A stretch of 64,000 bases of DNA from Vermamoeba vermiformis (GCA_045837725.1 JBEWZL010000179.1:620001-684000), one strand, 5' to 3'; shown: positions 21,534-33,304, counted from the stretch's first letter. Numbers and translations are program-made. Notes: generated by a model from the letters alone, not told the origin.

Positions 21534-23423
21534 TAAATTCTACTTGCTGTTACAGTGTTGAATTTAGTCGCAACGGACGACCAATCTGAAAACCACCAAC
21601 GAAGGTCGAGCGTTGAATTTGTCACGTGTAGCATCCAGGCCTGTTCTGCACCAAGCAGCAGAGCGTAACGATGTGCAGCGTGCTTACGCTTTGCGAGGGC
21701 CTCTTTAGATGCACTGGTACAAATCTCCAGATAAACACCGGGTTGATTTGAATGAAGGCCTATCAACAGGCCACTACGAGGGTTTTCAGAATCGTTAATT
21801 TCTGGCACTAAGGTGTATACGTCCTTTGGCAACAATGCACGAAGAACTGTGAAGAACTCTGCAACGAAGACAGCTTCCTCTCTGGGACCTGATAAATGAT
21901 CCGTATGGAGAGACTTGGTAGATGCAATTGGGTAGGCCAATAGATCGAATTGTTTCACAACTTGCTTCACAAGCCGTCTAATTTCAGTCTCGTCACACAA
22001 ATCAGGCATGATTTGATAGCTCAAGTTCCGACGATCAACAGCGGTCACGTTACTGATCAAATTGTAGATCAGAGGACAGGGAATTTTGAACGTATTGTGT
22101 GAAAGCGCCACTAGAACTCCGTTAGCGGCGAGATGTAGTGCCAATTGCACTTGGTCTGTTGCTGTTACGGAGAATGGTTGGAGGCCACTATAAATCGCTG
22201 TGCGAAGGAACTGACGGCATTGCATCGCAAGATCAATTTCCTGCTGTGTTGCATGGCCCAACTTCAAGTCGGCTTCTGTTAGCGACAACTTATGCGTCAT
22301 CGAGTGCATCCAACTTGGAAGGTTTTTCATCAAGGAAGTTGTCGCGTACTGAAGCCACTTGCGAAGATCTTTTGCAATTGACGGGTTCGTAGCGATTGCA
22401 TGACAACACACACCCACGAGTGCTGCAAGGCCATTCGTTCGCTCGTGGATATCGTGCGAAATTTCATCGGGAATTTCAGTTGAGTACTGGCGAAGTAATT
22501 GCTTGACCTCGTCTTTTGACCAGTTACGCACTTCAATCTTCTCTGAGATATTGATCGCTTCAGCACCCAAAACTGGTACGCTGAATGTACCAGCCATAAC
22601 TACCGACAACAAGGATGGAGCGTGTGTTCGGAGTGAATAGAGGAGATGCAAAAAGTCATCTTTAACTTCTTTTGGCAAATGGTCAATGTTGTCGATGAAT
22701 AGCACCAACTTCCAGAAAATAGAATAACTTTCAAAATAGTTGAAAATATCTTCTTTAGACTCCAGCCGAAAATGTATTGAATCTGCCAGACAAAATCCAA
22801 CTGCTTTCCAAAATTCAAATGGAGGAAGTGCCTTCATATCAATGTACATATATGAGAAACCTTCACGACCTGCTATATCTACCATTGCGTTGAGCAATCG
22901 CGTCGTTATGCCAGATCCACGAGCGCCATAAAGCGTGATATAATCCCCTCTCAAAATCGCTGGTATTAAGTCTTTTTTGTTTTCTTCTGATGGATCCAAG
23001 ACGTAACAGTCCCTATTGCTGGTGGCACTGATGGCCCGATCGATTATAAACCTTGGTGAATTTGCATCTGCGCTGGTAGTAAATTCTGCAATTTGCAGCT
23101 TCTTTGTCTGCAAGCCTGATATGAAACGTTAATAATTATAGGTTATGTTAAATAAAATTTCGCATAATTAGGCTTTTTCACTTACCGTTCAAAAAGACCG
23201 AGATCTTACTAACGATAGATCTTCCTTGGTATAATATTGTAGCTTTGCCAATTGCAATGGGAGCTGTATAATATTAAACGAATTATTATTGGCGGTATAT
23301 AATATTTAAGAACAACTCACCTTGACCAGAATCCGATCTGCGAATCTGCAAGCCAGTTTTTAAAGCGCCGCCAGTTCTAGCCAAGGCAACACTACAAATG
23401 CGAGCAATCTTACTAACAAACAT
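21530..23423 (-). CDS. P-loop NTPase, STAND/AAA-like, with possible nuclease-like C-terminus
   Basis: Three exons give about 590 residues. The first (MFVSKIARICSVALARTGG) is basic and free of acidic residues, like a mitochondrial presequence. The third starts LQTKKLQIAEFTTSAD and holds an NTPase module: an atypical P-loop (YGARGSGITTRL), a Walker B strand (KLVLFIDNIDHLP), a sensor-like VVMAGTFSVPV, then a helical lid region (VRNWSKDEVKQLLRQY). The C-terminal part (AVFVAEFFTVLRALLP, LVPEIND, GVYLEICTS, KRKHAAHRYALLLGAEQAW) has the strand/helix order of a PD-(D/E)XK-like fold. The combination recalls Crinkler/RHS-type NTPase-nuclease proteins. That link is an inference. The frame looks whole. 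Confidence 0.6.
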
Positions 23424-23550
23424 CGTGTAAATTTGTGGTGCTGTGTTGTTGCTGTTTATATTTTTGACATGACTTCACAAACTTAGAAAATTTCTGAATT
23501 TGTTTCATCATTAGTTGAACAATGAACTAGCAGTGCATGGCATCGAAAAT

Positions 23551-25212
23551 ATGAAGGTAATGCACGCATCTTGGCCGGATACAATCGCATTGAAAGGCTA
23601 ATTAGCGTCACAGCAGGATCTCCCAACCGAAATCTGGAACAAAATTCTTGAATACGCCTTCAAATCGTTCATAATAGAAGAAGAAAAATGGCTAGCAAAT
23701 ATTCATAATTTTCTGAAGTCACCAGATCAAGATCCAGTAGCTGCTGATCTCGATCTGCATGTTGAAAGCATTTTCGAGCGACAAAAAAATGCTCTAAAAT
23801 TGGCATATCAAGTTTTACTCGTATCCAAGCAATTGTAAGTCCAAAAGTTCAGATACAGCTGCGATCCAATTTTTATAATTTTAATTATTGTTCAGCAAAC
23901 TCATTCTAGACGATTCAAACGATATATGGCGTGATATATTTGCAGCATTAGTAGGAGCGAAGGTTTGGGAGGTAGAAATCCCTCATGTATTCAAAAACAG
24001 ATTTAATTGCCTTTACAAACCTGCCTGTCAACACATTATACGACTCGATCGATTCAAACAAGAAGCGATCGAGGATAGAAATTTCATACCTCACGGTGCG
24101 GCCCAAAGCATGAAACTTTTCCCGCCAAAAGACGGATGCGAACTTTGTCAGCGAAATCAGCATCACGAACATTATTTCAAATACGATGGATTTTCAAGAG
24201 AAATAGTCGAGTTAGATTTTCCACAAATTGAATTCAATCAAATTATTCTAGCAGGACCATATTACGTGATAACAACGCCAAATAGAAATTGTATCGTGTT
24301 CAGCATCCAACAAAACAAAATCACGTGCGAATTTTCGACGGAAAAATTGCCTCATTTTCGCTTGTTTTTTAAGAACAGTAAGTATTTTATCGATCAGCCA
24401 TTACAAGCAATAAATTAACAATTTTTTTAGTCGTTCAAAATAAGATTATTTTTTCATATCAAAGTCTCGAGTCATCGCAGCTCCAAACAATGGTGATTGA
24501 CTTAGACAGCGGAATATTCATTATTAACGAAGATATTTCAAACTACGAGCCCTGGCCAGACAAACCGTATTACTTCTCGCGACAAAATTTCAATGACAGC
24601 GACAAAACTGGCAACGAAAGTCATGCATTTTCATCGAAGTACTCGCAATTCAAAATTTTGACGGAAGACAACTGCATGTCAACCAAAGTAATCGATTGTT
24701 CCGCGTTCACTGAAAATTATTTAATTATATCACCAGAAGATGGTGCTAACTTCATCTTCCTAGATAACAGGTAACGAAAAAAATTCCTAATTCATGAACG
24801 ATGACACGTGTCAACACTTTTTACTCTTGCACACGTATATCAGTCATTATTATAATTCATTACTTAGCTATTCTAACGGACTATTTGCTCGTTCTATTGA
24901 TAATTGAAGCCTATTACGCAGTCGTTTGCTTACATTAGTTCATTGTCTAGGCTAATCGTTGTAGTGCCGAACAAAGGCCTCTTCGAATGCAACCCAATCA
25001 CTCGACAGATTCTGCGGAGATTCAGCAAAGTTAACAGCCTTGGTGTAAATAAAATGCGAGGCAAGTTCATGATAGAAGCGAAAATGGATCCGGATCCAAC
25101 GAGTATGGATGTGATAGCGCAAGTTAGAGATATGGAGACTGGTCTTATTGCCAATGAAATCAGAGCGACTTATCCAACAATTGCATTTGCTTCAGTTTAC
25201 TTCAGTAAATGA
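23551..25212 (+). CDS. F-box-like protein B, paralogue of A
   Basis: The first coding exon is ATGAAG (23551-23556). Exon 2 (23617-23834) starts DLPTEIWNKILEYAF. Later exons give SNDIWRDIFAALVGAKVWEV, then GCELCQRNQHHEHYFKY with the same C-x2-C-Q-x4-HEH-x2-K spacing as paralogue A, and NISNYEPWPDKPYYF-type and NPITRQILRRF elements. Introns fall at matching places in both genes: after the start codon region, after the KQ(L/F) residues, after the FF(I/K)N segment, and after the (I/L)DNR segment. This shows an ancestral duplication that included the introns. The function is probably SCF substrate recognition. Confidence 0.75.
24802..24813. repeat. TGACACGTGTCA palindrome (intronic)
   Basis: A perfect copy lies in the last intron of F-box gene B, the intron equivalent to the one holding the copy at 21197 in paralogue A. 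Confidence 0.55.
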
Positions 25213-25416
25213 ACATAGTGTTGCAAAATTCATCGTGTACGAACAACTTGCGAAATTTCTTTAGGAATAAGCTGCTAGCTAAAACGTTTTGTACATGTTA
25301 ATAGTACTATTTGCATGCATGTGGAAATCCCTTTCAACCATGCTACCAAAATGATTGCGCTTTCGGATCTTAATTTAAGCGTCTGAATCTGCCCAAATCT
25401 TGCTGTTGAAACAATT

Positions 25417-26551
25417 TTAATTATCAAAATCAGTGCTAATAGTAACATCTTTCCAATCCTCGAGATTGCTGCGAGATTGATCGATCATGTCGCCAATCAC
25501 TTTGTACGCGTCAGTGCCGAGTGCAACTCTGACTGGAATTTCACGACCACTAGCAGTCCCCGTTTGAGTGACTATATCCACGATCCTTTCGCAAGCTTTC
25601 TTCGGATCTCCCGGCTGTTTGCCGTCATAGTCGTCGTGAAACTTTTTGACACGTTCCATGACAGGTGCGTAGTCGCTGATTGGCTGTGCGTGTTTGAGAT
25701 TTGACCCACTCAAAACGCTTGTCCGGAAATATCCCGGCTCTATAATCGTTACTTTAATGCCTAGTGGCTCTAATTCTGCTCGTAATGATTCCGTAATGCC
25801 TAAGAAGAGCAATTATTATTGTCAGTACGGTATGACACGTGTCATTCGCAACTTTTCTATCAAAATTTTTCACAGTATGCGGTGATAACATAAAATATTA
25901 TTATTAAGAATAGTTGCTCAATATAGGGAAGAATATTAGGTTCGTTGTTGTTACGGATCCGTTCTTACCTTCGAGTGCGAACTTGGTCGCGGCATAAAGT
26001 CCCACGCCAGGTGCTCCTCGCCAACCAGCCACACTTCCAATATTTACAATGATGCCTGAACGACGAGCTCGCATGTGAGGCAAGAAAGCACGAGTCACAT
26101 TTAGCAAGCCAAATAGATTTGTGTTGAATTGTTGGTACGTCTCTTCCGGCCTATAATTACAACTTCTATTAGCTTACATTATAAGACCTAATATATATTA
26201 TTCTCATAGGTGCCGGATATGATTAATATATAGTATTTTTAGTCCTTACGAACACTCTTCAATGGCGCCACGTTGCACGTAACCAGCGTTGTTGACGAGT
26301 ACGTCCACTCGGCCAAAAATTGATACTGCAGCTTCAGCTATTGATTTTAATTCTTCTAATGACTGCGCGACATCTAGTTTAAGCACTGATACGTTTGGTT
26401 TGGTGTTTAGATCCTTTGAGAGTTGGTCAATGTTCCGTGAAGTGGCTATCACTTTGTCTCCTCGTGATAATATTGAATGAACTAGTTCAAGGCCAAATCC
26501 TGACGAACATCCTGTGACGAGCCACACGCGGTGTTGAGTAATTTCAGACAT
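25417..26551 (-). CDS. Short-chain dehydrogenase/reductase
   Basis: Three exons encode about 290 residues of a classical SDR. The dinucleotide-binding motif is [27 protein letters not shown] and [12 protein letters not shown] follow. The catalytic Ser is in [14 protein letters not shown] and the YxxxK pair in [11 protein letters not shown]. The C-terminus ([11 protein letters not shown], then [11 protein letters not shown]) fits the retinol dehydrogenase/oxidoreductase-like SDR branch. The substrate cannot be told from sequence. No presequence or membrane segment was seen, so it is probably cytosolic. An intron carries a TGACACGTGTCA copy at 25833. Confidence 0.85.
25833..25844. repeat. TGACACGTGTCA palindrome (intronic)
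   Basis: A perfect copy lies inside the intron between the last two exons of the SDR gene. Confidence 0.55.
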
Positions 26552-27013
26552 TCTGATCCAAAATAAATAATTAATTTCTTGATCTGAATCTTCGAAAAAC
26601 TAGATAATCTTGCCATAATTATCGTTATGAATGCGAGCTTATTTAATTAAATATTTTTGAAATTATAATTGGAAAAAACTTTAATCTTTTCCGTTTACGA
26701 ACAAATACGCAGGCATTTGTTATCCCTTACCTATATTATCGGTTCAAATAGTAAAAAGGGCGCAATGATCTTGATACGTGGTGACGAGAGTGAGTTTGGC
26801 GTGAAGATTATTATTTTCATTTTCTTGCCCACAACCACAACCACAACTTATTTTGAGCTCGTCTTGCGAGAGAGTAAGTCATAGTTTATACATGCTTTTA
26901 GCCATTTGAGAAGGAATGCCGCATATTGCGCAAGGAACCATTTTCATCATTGATTCGATCTCGTGCCAAAACTGCCAATTAATTTTTAATAATTATAGGA
27001 ATATTTCTACACG
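26552..27013. promoter_or_regulatory. Divergent intergenic region
   Basis: This 462-bp gap lies between the SDR start and the intronless F-box-like gene at 27014. A sequence resembling a splice acceptor (TAATTATAG) sits just before the ATG, so a 5' UTR intron is possible. No gene was recognised. An open frame at 26669-26884 looks random. Confidence 0.35.
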
Positions 27014-28300
27014 ATGTCTCATGAGTCAAATAATACCGAACAGCTTCCCAGCCTCCCATTGGAATTAATTGAAAGAATAATTATTCCCAATTCAGCGGTC
27101 TCGTGGCTCCGAGTCTCCAAGAAATACAATTCACTTGCGATAAACTACGCAAAAAACGATCCAATATTCTTGAAAGATCCAAAATCTGCCGTTCAAGGGG
27201 CCATTGTCAACAAAAACTACGCACTTTTAGATGCGCTATTTACAGACGCGAGATATCGTGCCAATTATATCCTTAGTCAAGTGTTTAATATGGGCAAGGC
27301 GGATAAATCAACAAATATGATATTTCTCAAGCATTTTTCCAACGTGCATTGGATAACGGTTCGGATCTTGGATCAAGCAGCGAAATCTGATTGGATTGAC
27401 GTCATTGACTATATAGGAAATAATGATAATGTAAAGAGTATTCAGTTTGATTGTTTCGATACTATGTCAGAGAGAATATTCACAGCCGTGATCCACCATC
27501 CGAAACTCCAATATACGGACAACTTAATTTACCAGATTGCAACGAATCTTAGAATACCGAACAAGATTAAATTAAAGATCTTAGATATTCCAAACATCTA
27601 TATGTCACTAGTAATAGAAAAATTTGCATGCCATGAAGAATTCGTGGATGCGCTGTTAGAAGATCAGCGCGTAAAAGAATCGATTAATCTGCAGCAACAA
27701 TTATGGACAAGAATTATTGCTACTCAAGACTCAATTTCGACTATAAATCATTTTTATGACAAGTGCGAGAAAGTAAGAATGATTTTAGCAAAGAAGTTAT
27801 TGGATCCGTCGATCGATTTCAATTTTCCGTTACGAATTGTATTTAAAGAGAGAAAATTCGAAGAAAAAAGTCAAAAGATTGCAGCGATGTTATTGGATGA
27901 CGAAAGAGTAATATTGACACTTGAACCGTTCGAGAAGAACTTGATCTACACCGCGATCGTGCAATACGCAGAAGTTTTGACTGCAAAAGTGAAGTTCATA
28001 TTAAGTCATCATAAATACAAAAAAGAATGGTTCGAGAGTGTTATGACATATTTATTAGACCAGCAATGTGAGCTGAAGACAATTAACAACACCGAAAAAC
28101 TATTCATTGAGCACCAATTCGACGAGTATTTGAGCGAGGAAATTCGCGCAAGAGCTCCAAAGGCAATCAAACAATTGCACAGAATGCACTCTTATTATTA
28201 TAACTACTTTGATGAGACTGGTTTCTACTCGGATGAGGATGAAGACGAAGAAAAATTCAATGACGATGAAATTGACGAATCTGTTGCACCGTTGGAATAA
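27014..28300 (+). CDS. Intronless F-box-like protein with acidic tail
   Basis: A single exon of 428 codons. The N-terminus (LPSLPLELIERIIIPNS, then SWLRVSKKYNSLAINYA) is an F-box-like motif. The rest is helical, with weakly repeating units (NYALLDALFTDARYRAN; WIDVIDYIGNNDNV; ILAKKLLDPSIDFNF; KIAAMLLDDERVIL) that resemble degenerate ankyrin or similar helical repeats. The C-terminus is acidic (DEDEDEEKFNDDEIDES). Lack of introns is unusual in this window and could reflect retro-duplication or expansion of a lineage-specific family. It probably recruits substrates to SCF. Confidence 0.75.
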   Translation: MSHESNNTEQLPSLPLELIERIIIPNSAVSWLRVSKKYNSLAINYAKNDPIFLKDPKSAVQGAIVNKNYALLDALFTDARYRANYILSQVFNMGKADKSTNMIFLKHFSNVHWITVRILDQAAKSDWIDVIDYIGNNDNVKSIQFDCFDTMSERIFTAVIHHPKLQYTDNLIYQIATNLRIPNKIKLKILDIPNIYMSLVIEKFACHEEFVDALLEDQRVKESINLQQQLWTRIIATQDSISTINHFYDKCEKVRMILAKKLLDPSIDFNFPLRIVFKERKFEEKSQKIAAMLLDDERVILTLEPFEKNLIYTAIVQYAEVLTAKVKFILSHHKYKKEWFESVMTYLLDQQCELKTINNTEKLFIEHQFDEYLSEEIRARAPKAIKQLHRMHSYYYNYFDETGFYSDEDEDEEKFNDDEIDESVAPLE

Positions 28301-28758
28301 AGAAATGTTTTTTCCTTTTCACCTGTTGATGCACGGTTCATGGTGCGTGACACATGTCAACAGGGGTATCACCAAGCAAGCCCGGATCAAACCATAGATA
28401 ACAAAACAAATTGGTGCCCAGCTAATCGGAGATAAAGTTCTTTTATAGCCCAGAATATATGCTCGTAACAAACATTTCAACGTTAATTTGTGAGCTACCA
28501 AAATTCTGCACTGAATAAGTTGGAAATCAAAAAAAGTGTTCAGTCTTATAGTCTTCTCCAACCTCAATACACCACAATAGCCCTGTATGTATAATTGACA
28601 TGTAAGGATAATGCTTCGTTTGTTGCTGTTAAACATGAACCACAAAAAAAAATTGAAGCCCAATAACAGCATACCACTATCTAATAAGAAGAAAACAGAA
28701 AAAAGAAGAAAAAGCAAAATAAGTATTTTACTTTTAATCAATCTTTTCCATTACATCC
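28301..28758. other. Convergent intergenic region
   Basis: About 460 bp lie between two convergent F-box genes. It contains a variant palindrome TGACACATGTCA at 28348-28359. A hydrophobic open frame on the reverse strand (28319-28741) lacks a convincing start and family match and is not called as a gene. Confidence 0.35.
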
Positions 28759-30993
28759 TCAGACAATGCAGTCCACTCTAAAAAATAGCATCTAACTAAA
28801 GTTAGTATTTACTTCAATTTATGTTGTCACTCCTTACCTAGTGCCTTTATCTTTGTTTAATTCAATTCTGCTAACATATTTGTGGAGTCCCAATATTATT
28901 ATTATCATGTCAGCCAAAATATCTTCATTAACCAATTTCCCACAAACATATGAATTCAACTTTTCAATATTACATTTAGATACATTAATCTTCAGCTGGT
29001 CTATCACCTCTGATGTTCCCCAATATTTGTCTAATACTTCACTTTCTTCAGTTTTGGTGATGGCAATGTCCTTGTAACACTACTGTTATTACTTGTTTTG
29101 TAAGAATGTGAGAATACTACCGTCTCTCTGATACTAATCTCCCAAGTACACTTTATCAAATCTTTTTCTGTTGTGGTTGCAAATGCTAGTTGCATGAACA
29201 TTGGATTTTGGGATTCTTCGGTTCTTAAAGTCAACATTATAAATCTGGCAAAAGCAACTCCAAACCTTTTTATAAAAGGAAGGCCTATGGACTCTTCCCA
29301 AACTTTAAATTCAATTAGCATTCAACTTAGATATTTTCAATAACATAAATACCTGAAAATGATATTCTATCAATTAAGGTAAACATTTCTCGTTTTAAAT
29401 TCAGTTTGACTCCTTCCTCAACTGTCAATAATGGAGAATTGGTATTGGTGAGAATCTGTGGTATATTTAGTGTCATCAATTTATAGAAATACTGTAGTTG
29501 TACCTTGTCAATTTCAGCATAAAGTTCCAATCGCTTCAGCTCAAACAATATAGATGGGCCGCAAGAGGCTAATGCTTCCTTCTCTGATATCTTGTCCCAG
29601 GATAATCGTTGTTGTAGTACTCCTGTGTTGATTTCAGTTAATAACAAGGAAATATAGTTGAAGTGTTTTGACTACCATGGAAATCAATGGGAGAAAAATT
29701 TGCCGGTGGATAGATCGTATCTGGGTTCGCTGATATTGCCCGCAAAAACATATACAGCTGCTGCATATTAATCTGTTCGTTATATCCTAACCACTGTATC
29801 ATGATGTTAAAGGATTCTTCATTTGGTGCAACGTAAAATCTCATGCTATTCGAGTCTCTGTGTTGGTTTAGGTTACTAAATGAATAACTATCTTCTGGTT
29901 GATCATCCTCGTCCCAACAGCAGAATGTTGCCAACTGGAGACTGCGTGGTGCTGTATATGTAGCCAGTGAGTCTAAATTGGCAGAGAAACCATATCTCTC
30001 CATATCTCCAACAAGAGAATCATATTTTAGCATTGCTGAGAAGCTGTAAATAACTTTAGCGAGATTTCCATTTTTTCCTATAATTATCATTTCTACAGAT
30101 TCTTCTTGAAAAGTTCTTCCAACCTGATATGACCCCCAATAATATTTTGCTCCTATTTATGAATCTGAATGTCAACAAACAACTGGACACAAAACATACA
30201 TAAAACATTAAAGAGAGCACAATATTTTGTAAAATAATACCATACATATTCAAAACTAAAGATGAAAAGTATTTAAACAGGTTACAATGTATTATTTGTT
30301 GGCATACCTATGAAACCAATGTGTTGTGTCATATTTGAGAAGTATGAAATGAATTCTTCGGGATTTTCACCAAAATTTTCAGCGATGAGGTCTGTATTTG
30401 CAGCAACAGTATCAGTCCAATACTTTTGCATGAACGCACGTTGCCACTCGAGTTTGGACGCTGCATATAGATTCGATAGTGCCTCCAACTAATACAAGAC
30501 ATTACAAAAAATGAATATGCAATCAGCAAACTAACCTTTAAGTGGAGGTTATTTTCATTATCGAGACGTATGCTTTGATATTCTTCATAGAATCTTGTAA
30601 TGGCTAGCCACAGCAGGAGATTATTTACCAAATCTTAGAATTACTGTGCAACAATACCTATTTCCCTAAAGCAAAATGTATTGAACAACGTGCGTATTGA
30701 GTCAATATTTGTGATTTTAATATTCGCTTCATTAATATCTGTTCCCAAATAAGATTTGTTAAAAAAAATAATTAATATTAATTAAAATAATTACCAAAAT
30801 AATAGCAAACAGCGCTGGTAAGCACTCGGTCATTATAACTTGCTTTATGCCATATTTTGCAAACTCGTTTGGTGTAAAATAAATTTCCCGGATGCAGAAA
30901 CGTGAATACAGTTGCTAAAATATCTTCCGTAAGAAGTGGACAATGCCCAAGTGATTGCTCCGATCTTGGTCGTTTTCTCAGACGCTCGTCCAT
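28759..30993 (-). CDS. F-box protein, large
   Basis: About ten exons. The first (MDERLRKRPRSEQSLGHC, then LLTEDILATVFTFLHPGNLF and RVCKIWHKASYND) is a clear F-box. Following exons encode WLAITRFYEEYQSIRL, LEALSNLYAASKLEWQRAFM, a region with MIIIGKNGNLAKVIYSF and SLQLATFCCWDED, then KISEKEALASCGPSILFEL, FGVAFARFIMLTLR and a helical end (EVIDQLKINVSKCNI). The total is about 600 residues. Several introns are very short (about 47-55 nt). The 3' end is uncertain: depending on the last acceptor the stop is at 28759 or near 28734. It is divergent from RAD51C, with start codons only 88 bp apart. Confidence 0.65.
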
Positions 30994-31081
30994 ATAAAAT
31001 GTTGGTTTTGTGCTCGTGCTGGTTTTGGTAAAACAAAATTTTTATTATCCGCAATTTTATTTTTTTTCTACGAAGAGAACA

Positions 31082-32574
31082 ATGCTGCAACTCCGAGGGC
31101 GAGTCGATTTAGATCGTGCCATATCCACATTCAGGCTAAATCCTAGTGCAAAGGATAAATTAGCAGCGAGTGGATTGCGAACGTTGCGTGATCTTGAAGG
31201 GATGAAACCGATCGAGCTTTCAAAAGGTCAGAAAAATATTTAAATATTTTTGTAGTGCTACATGCCGATATAAGCACGTCTACATTACATTATATCCATT
31301 TTTATTGGTTAATTAATTTTTCTAATTATTTTCATGACAGAGATCGGCTGTTCTCATCAAGAAGCGCTTCAAATTCTAAGAACTATTCAAAACGACCTTT
31401 CCCAATTAAACGATAACCCACATATAGCGAATAACAACCCCGACTCGATTGCCAACTCGGAAACGAATTTCAATAATTTTGGATTTCAAGCCAATAGTAA
31501 GTCAATAATTCTATTAAGCGATGTTTATGCTAAAAAAAATCTAGAAACGAGGGACATAATTGAAGGACAAACAGCGTTTTCACTCCTCGAGAAAGAAGTC
31601 GATAGCACACCAATTATTACGTTTAATCAAGCCATTGATGATATGCTTGGTGGTGGTGTTGCGTGTGGTAAATTAACAGAATTTTGTGGCGTTCCTGGCA
31701 TTGGCAAGACTCAAATGGGGTAAGTAATGTAATTTCTCTAGCGACCGAGATCTGACTTGCGTCATAGCATTCAATTAGCCGTAAATGTGCATATTCCAAA
31801 AGCGTTCGGTGGATCAGAAGGCGAGTGTATTTATATTGGTAAGTGAATGGAACGTAAAACGCGGGGAACAAATATCGTTCGAAATTTCCTCTATTTTAAT
31901 TTTTTGGTTGCATTGCTATTTAAAGAAATATTTCTAACTCGCGTGGTAATTCGACAGACACTGAGGGCAGTTTCATGGTTGAACGCGTGGTCGAAATGGC
32001 GACGGCGCTGGTGAAGCACTTGGAGGCTGTTAGTCAAGCTAACGAGGGCATGCAAATGACCTTGACAGTGGAGCACATTCTCGATCATATTTATTACTTT
32101 AGAGTGCACGATCATATCGAGCAAATCGCATTAATCAATACTTTGCCGTTGTTTATGGAAACACATCCGAACGTCAAGTTGTTAGTGATTGATTCAATCA
32201 CTTTCCACTTCCGCCACGACTTTGAAGATATGCGAGTTAGAACTCGTTTGCTTAATCAAATGGCGGGACAGCTGACTTCAATGGCTGCAAAGAATAATAT
32301 GGCTGTGGTGGTCATCAACCAAGTCACGACAAAAATGGAGGGCAACAACGTTTCTTTGGTCCCGGCACTCGGAGAGACATGGGCGCACGCGTGTACCGAG
32401 CGCATTACTTTGCAGTGGGCCCCGACTGGTACTGCAAACAGCAACGGCACCGAATGTCGTATCGCTAGACTGGTCAAATCATCGTCGCAAAGAGCCCAAG
32501 CAGTGCCGTACCAGATCACGCCTGAGGGTATTAGAAACTTTGATGCGCCGTCATCTAATGTAAATAATGAGTAA
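31082..32574 (+). CDS. RAD51C: RAD51 paralogue RAD51C
   Basis: Four exons encode about 400 residues. The N-terminal HhH-type region reads RTLRDLEGMKPIELSKEIGC, matching KPSELSKEVG of animal RAD51C. The core has DDMLGGGVACGKLTE, Walker A GVPGIGKTQ, DTEGSFMVERVVEMATA, YYFRVHDHIEQIA, Walker B KLLVIDSI, then FHFRHDFEDMRVRTRLLNQ and VVVINQVTTKM with PALGETWAHA. These residues follow RAD51C rather than RAD51 or DMC1. The protein acts in homologous recombination with other RAD51 paralogues. No obvious nuclear signal was seen at its short C-terminus (NFDAPSSNVNNE). Confidence 0.93.
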
Positions 32575-32906
32575 TAAATGATAGCTAGATGTTTGTAAAT
32601 ACTAACCGTCGCCTCGAGATCCAGGATTCAAAACAAATTTGTACCGCAAATTGATTCTACGTTTCAGTGCACATTTACGCGTATCTTATTCGCTCGAAAC
32701 GGCCGTTAATTTTAAATATCTCGCGAGTTCTCAGTTCTTCAAAAAAATCGGTTCAATTTTCAGGTTAATTTCCGTTACATTTCAAATTTTTTCAAGATCT
32801 CGTCCACGCGACGGTGGGTATAAATATGTTCAAAACTGCGATTTCATCACTCTTCAAACTCATAACTGTAGAGCAAGGTCGATTTTCCTTAAACCAATAA
32901 TAAACA
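32575..32906. promoter_or_regulatory. Intergenic region with promoter
   Basis: This stretch lies between RAD51C and the small gene at 32907. A TATA box at 32819-32826 is the only element recognised. Confidence 0.4.
32819..32826 (+). promoter_or_regulatory. TATA-box-like element
   Basis: TATAAATA, preceded by GGG, lies about 80 bp before the ATG at 32907. Its context matches the element at 527. Confidence 0.45.
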
Positions 32907-33304
32907 ATGTCTTCAAGCCCAACCAAAGAGATCCATCCTTCCGTGATCGCTATTGCCAAGAGACTCCACGATTACAACGAACCCGCCTTACATCACGTTC
33001 AAAACACTCAATCTAATCAGTTCGGCCATTCTAAACATAACGAACCAGGTGTTCGAACGTCAGCCGGATTCATTTTCGTTGGTCCTTCAGGAGAAACGGA
33101 TAAAGCACGTTTTCAATAATATTTCTGAAAGTCAAGAATAGTTGTATTAACTTTTTCCTATAATAGTTTGTTGTCGTCCCTCCCACAGTACACAGTCAAG
33201 CGACTGAAGCACAACGAGAAGACTTTATCGCCGAGATGCCTGGCATGGCTGCACCAGATGCGCTCGTTCTAAGCGGTGAAATGAACAAGGTTGAGAGTGG
33301 ATAA
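32907..33304 (+). CDS. Small hydrophilic protein, unknown
   Basis: Two exons (32907-33048, 33189-33304) give 85 residues. The donor is CCAG|GTGTTC and the acceptor is preceded by a strong pyrimidine tract (GTCGTCCCTCCCACAG). The protein starts MSSSPTKEIHPSVIAIAKRL, is rich in His, Gln and Asn in the middle, and ends DALVLSGEMNKVESG. It has no membrane segment. The strong TATA box and G/C-ending codons suggest high or regulated expression. The family is unknown. An upstream acceptor (CCTATAATAG) with a different donor is a possible alternative model. Confidence 0.6.

Noticed and set aside
26669-26884. 71-codon forward open frame
   Set aside because: Low-complexity Thr run and no family or splice support.
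28319-28741. 140-codon hydrophobic open frame on the reverse strand
   Set aside because: It lacks a proper ATG start, is rich in Leu/Phe from AT-rich DNA, and falls between two convergent genes.
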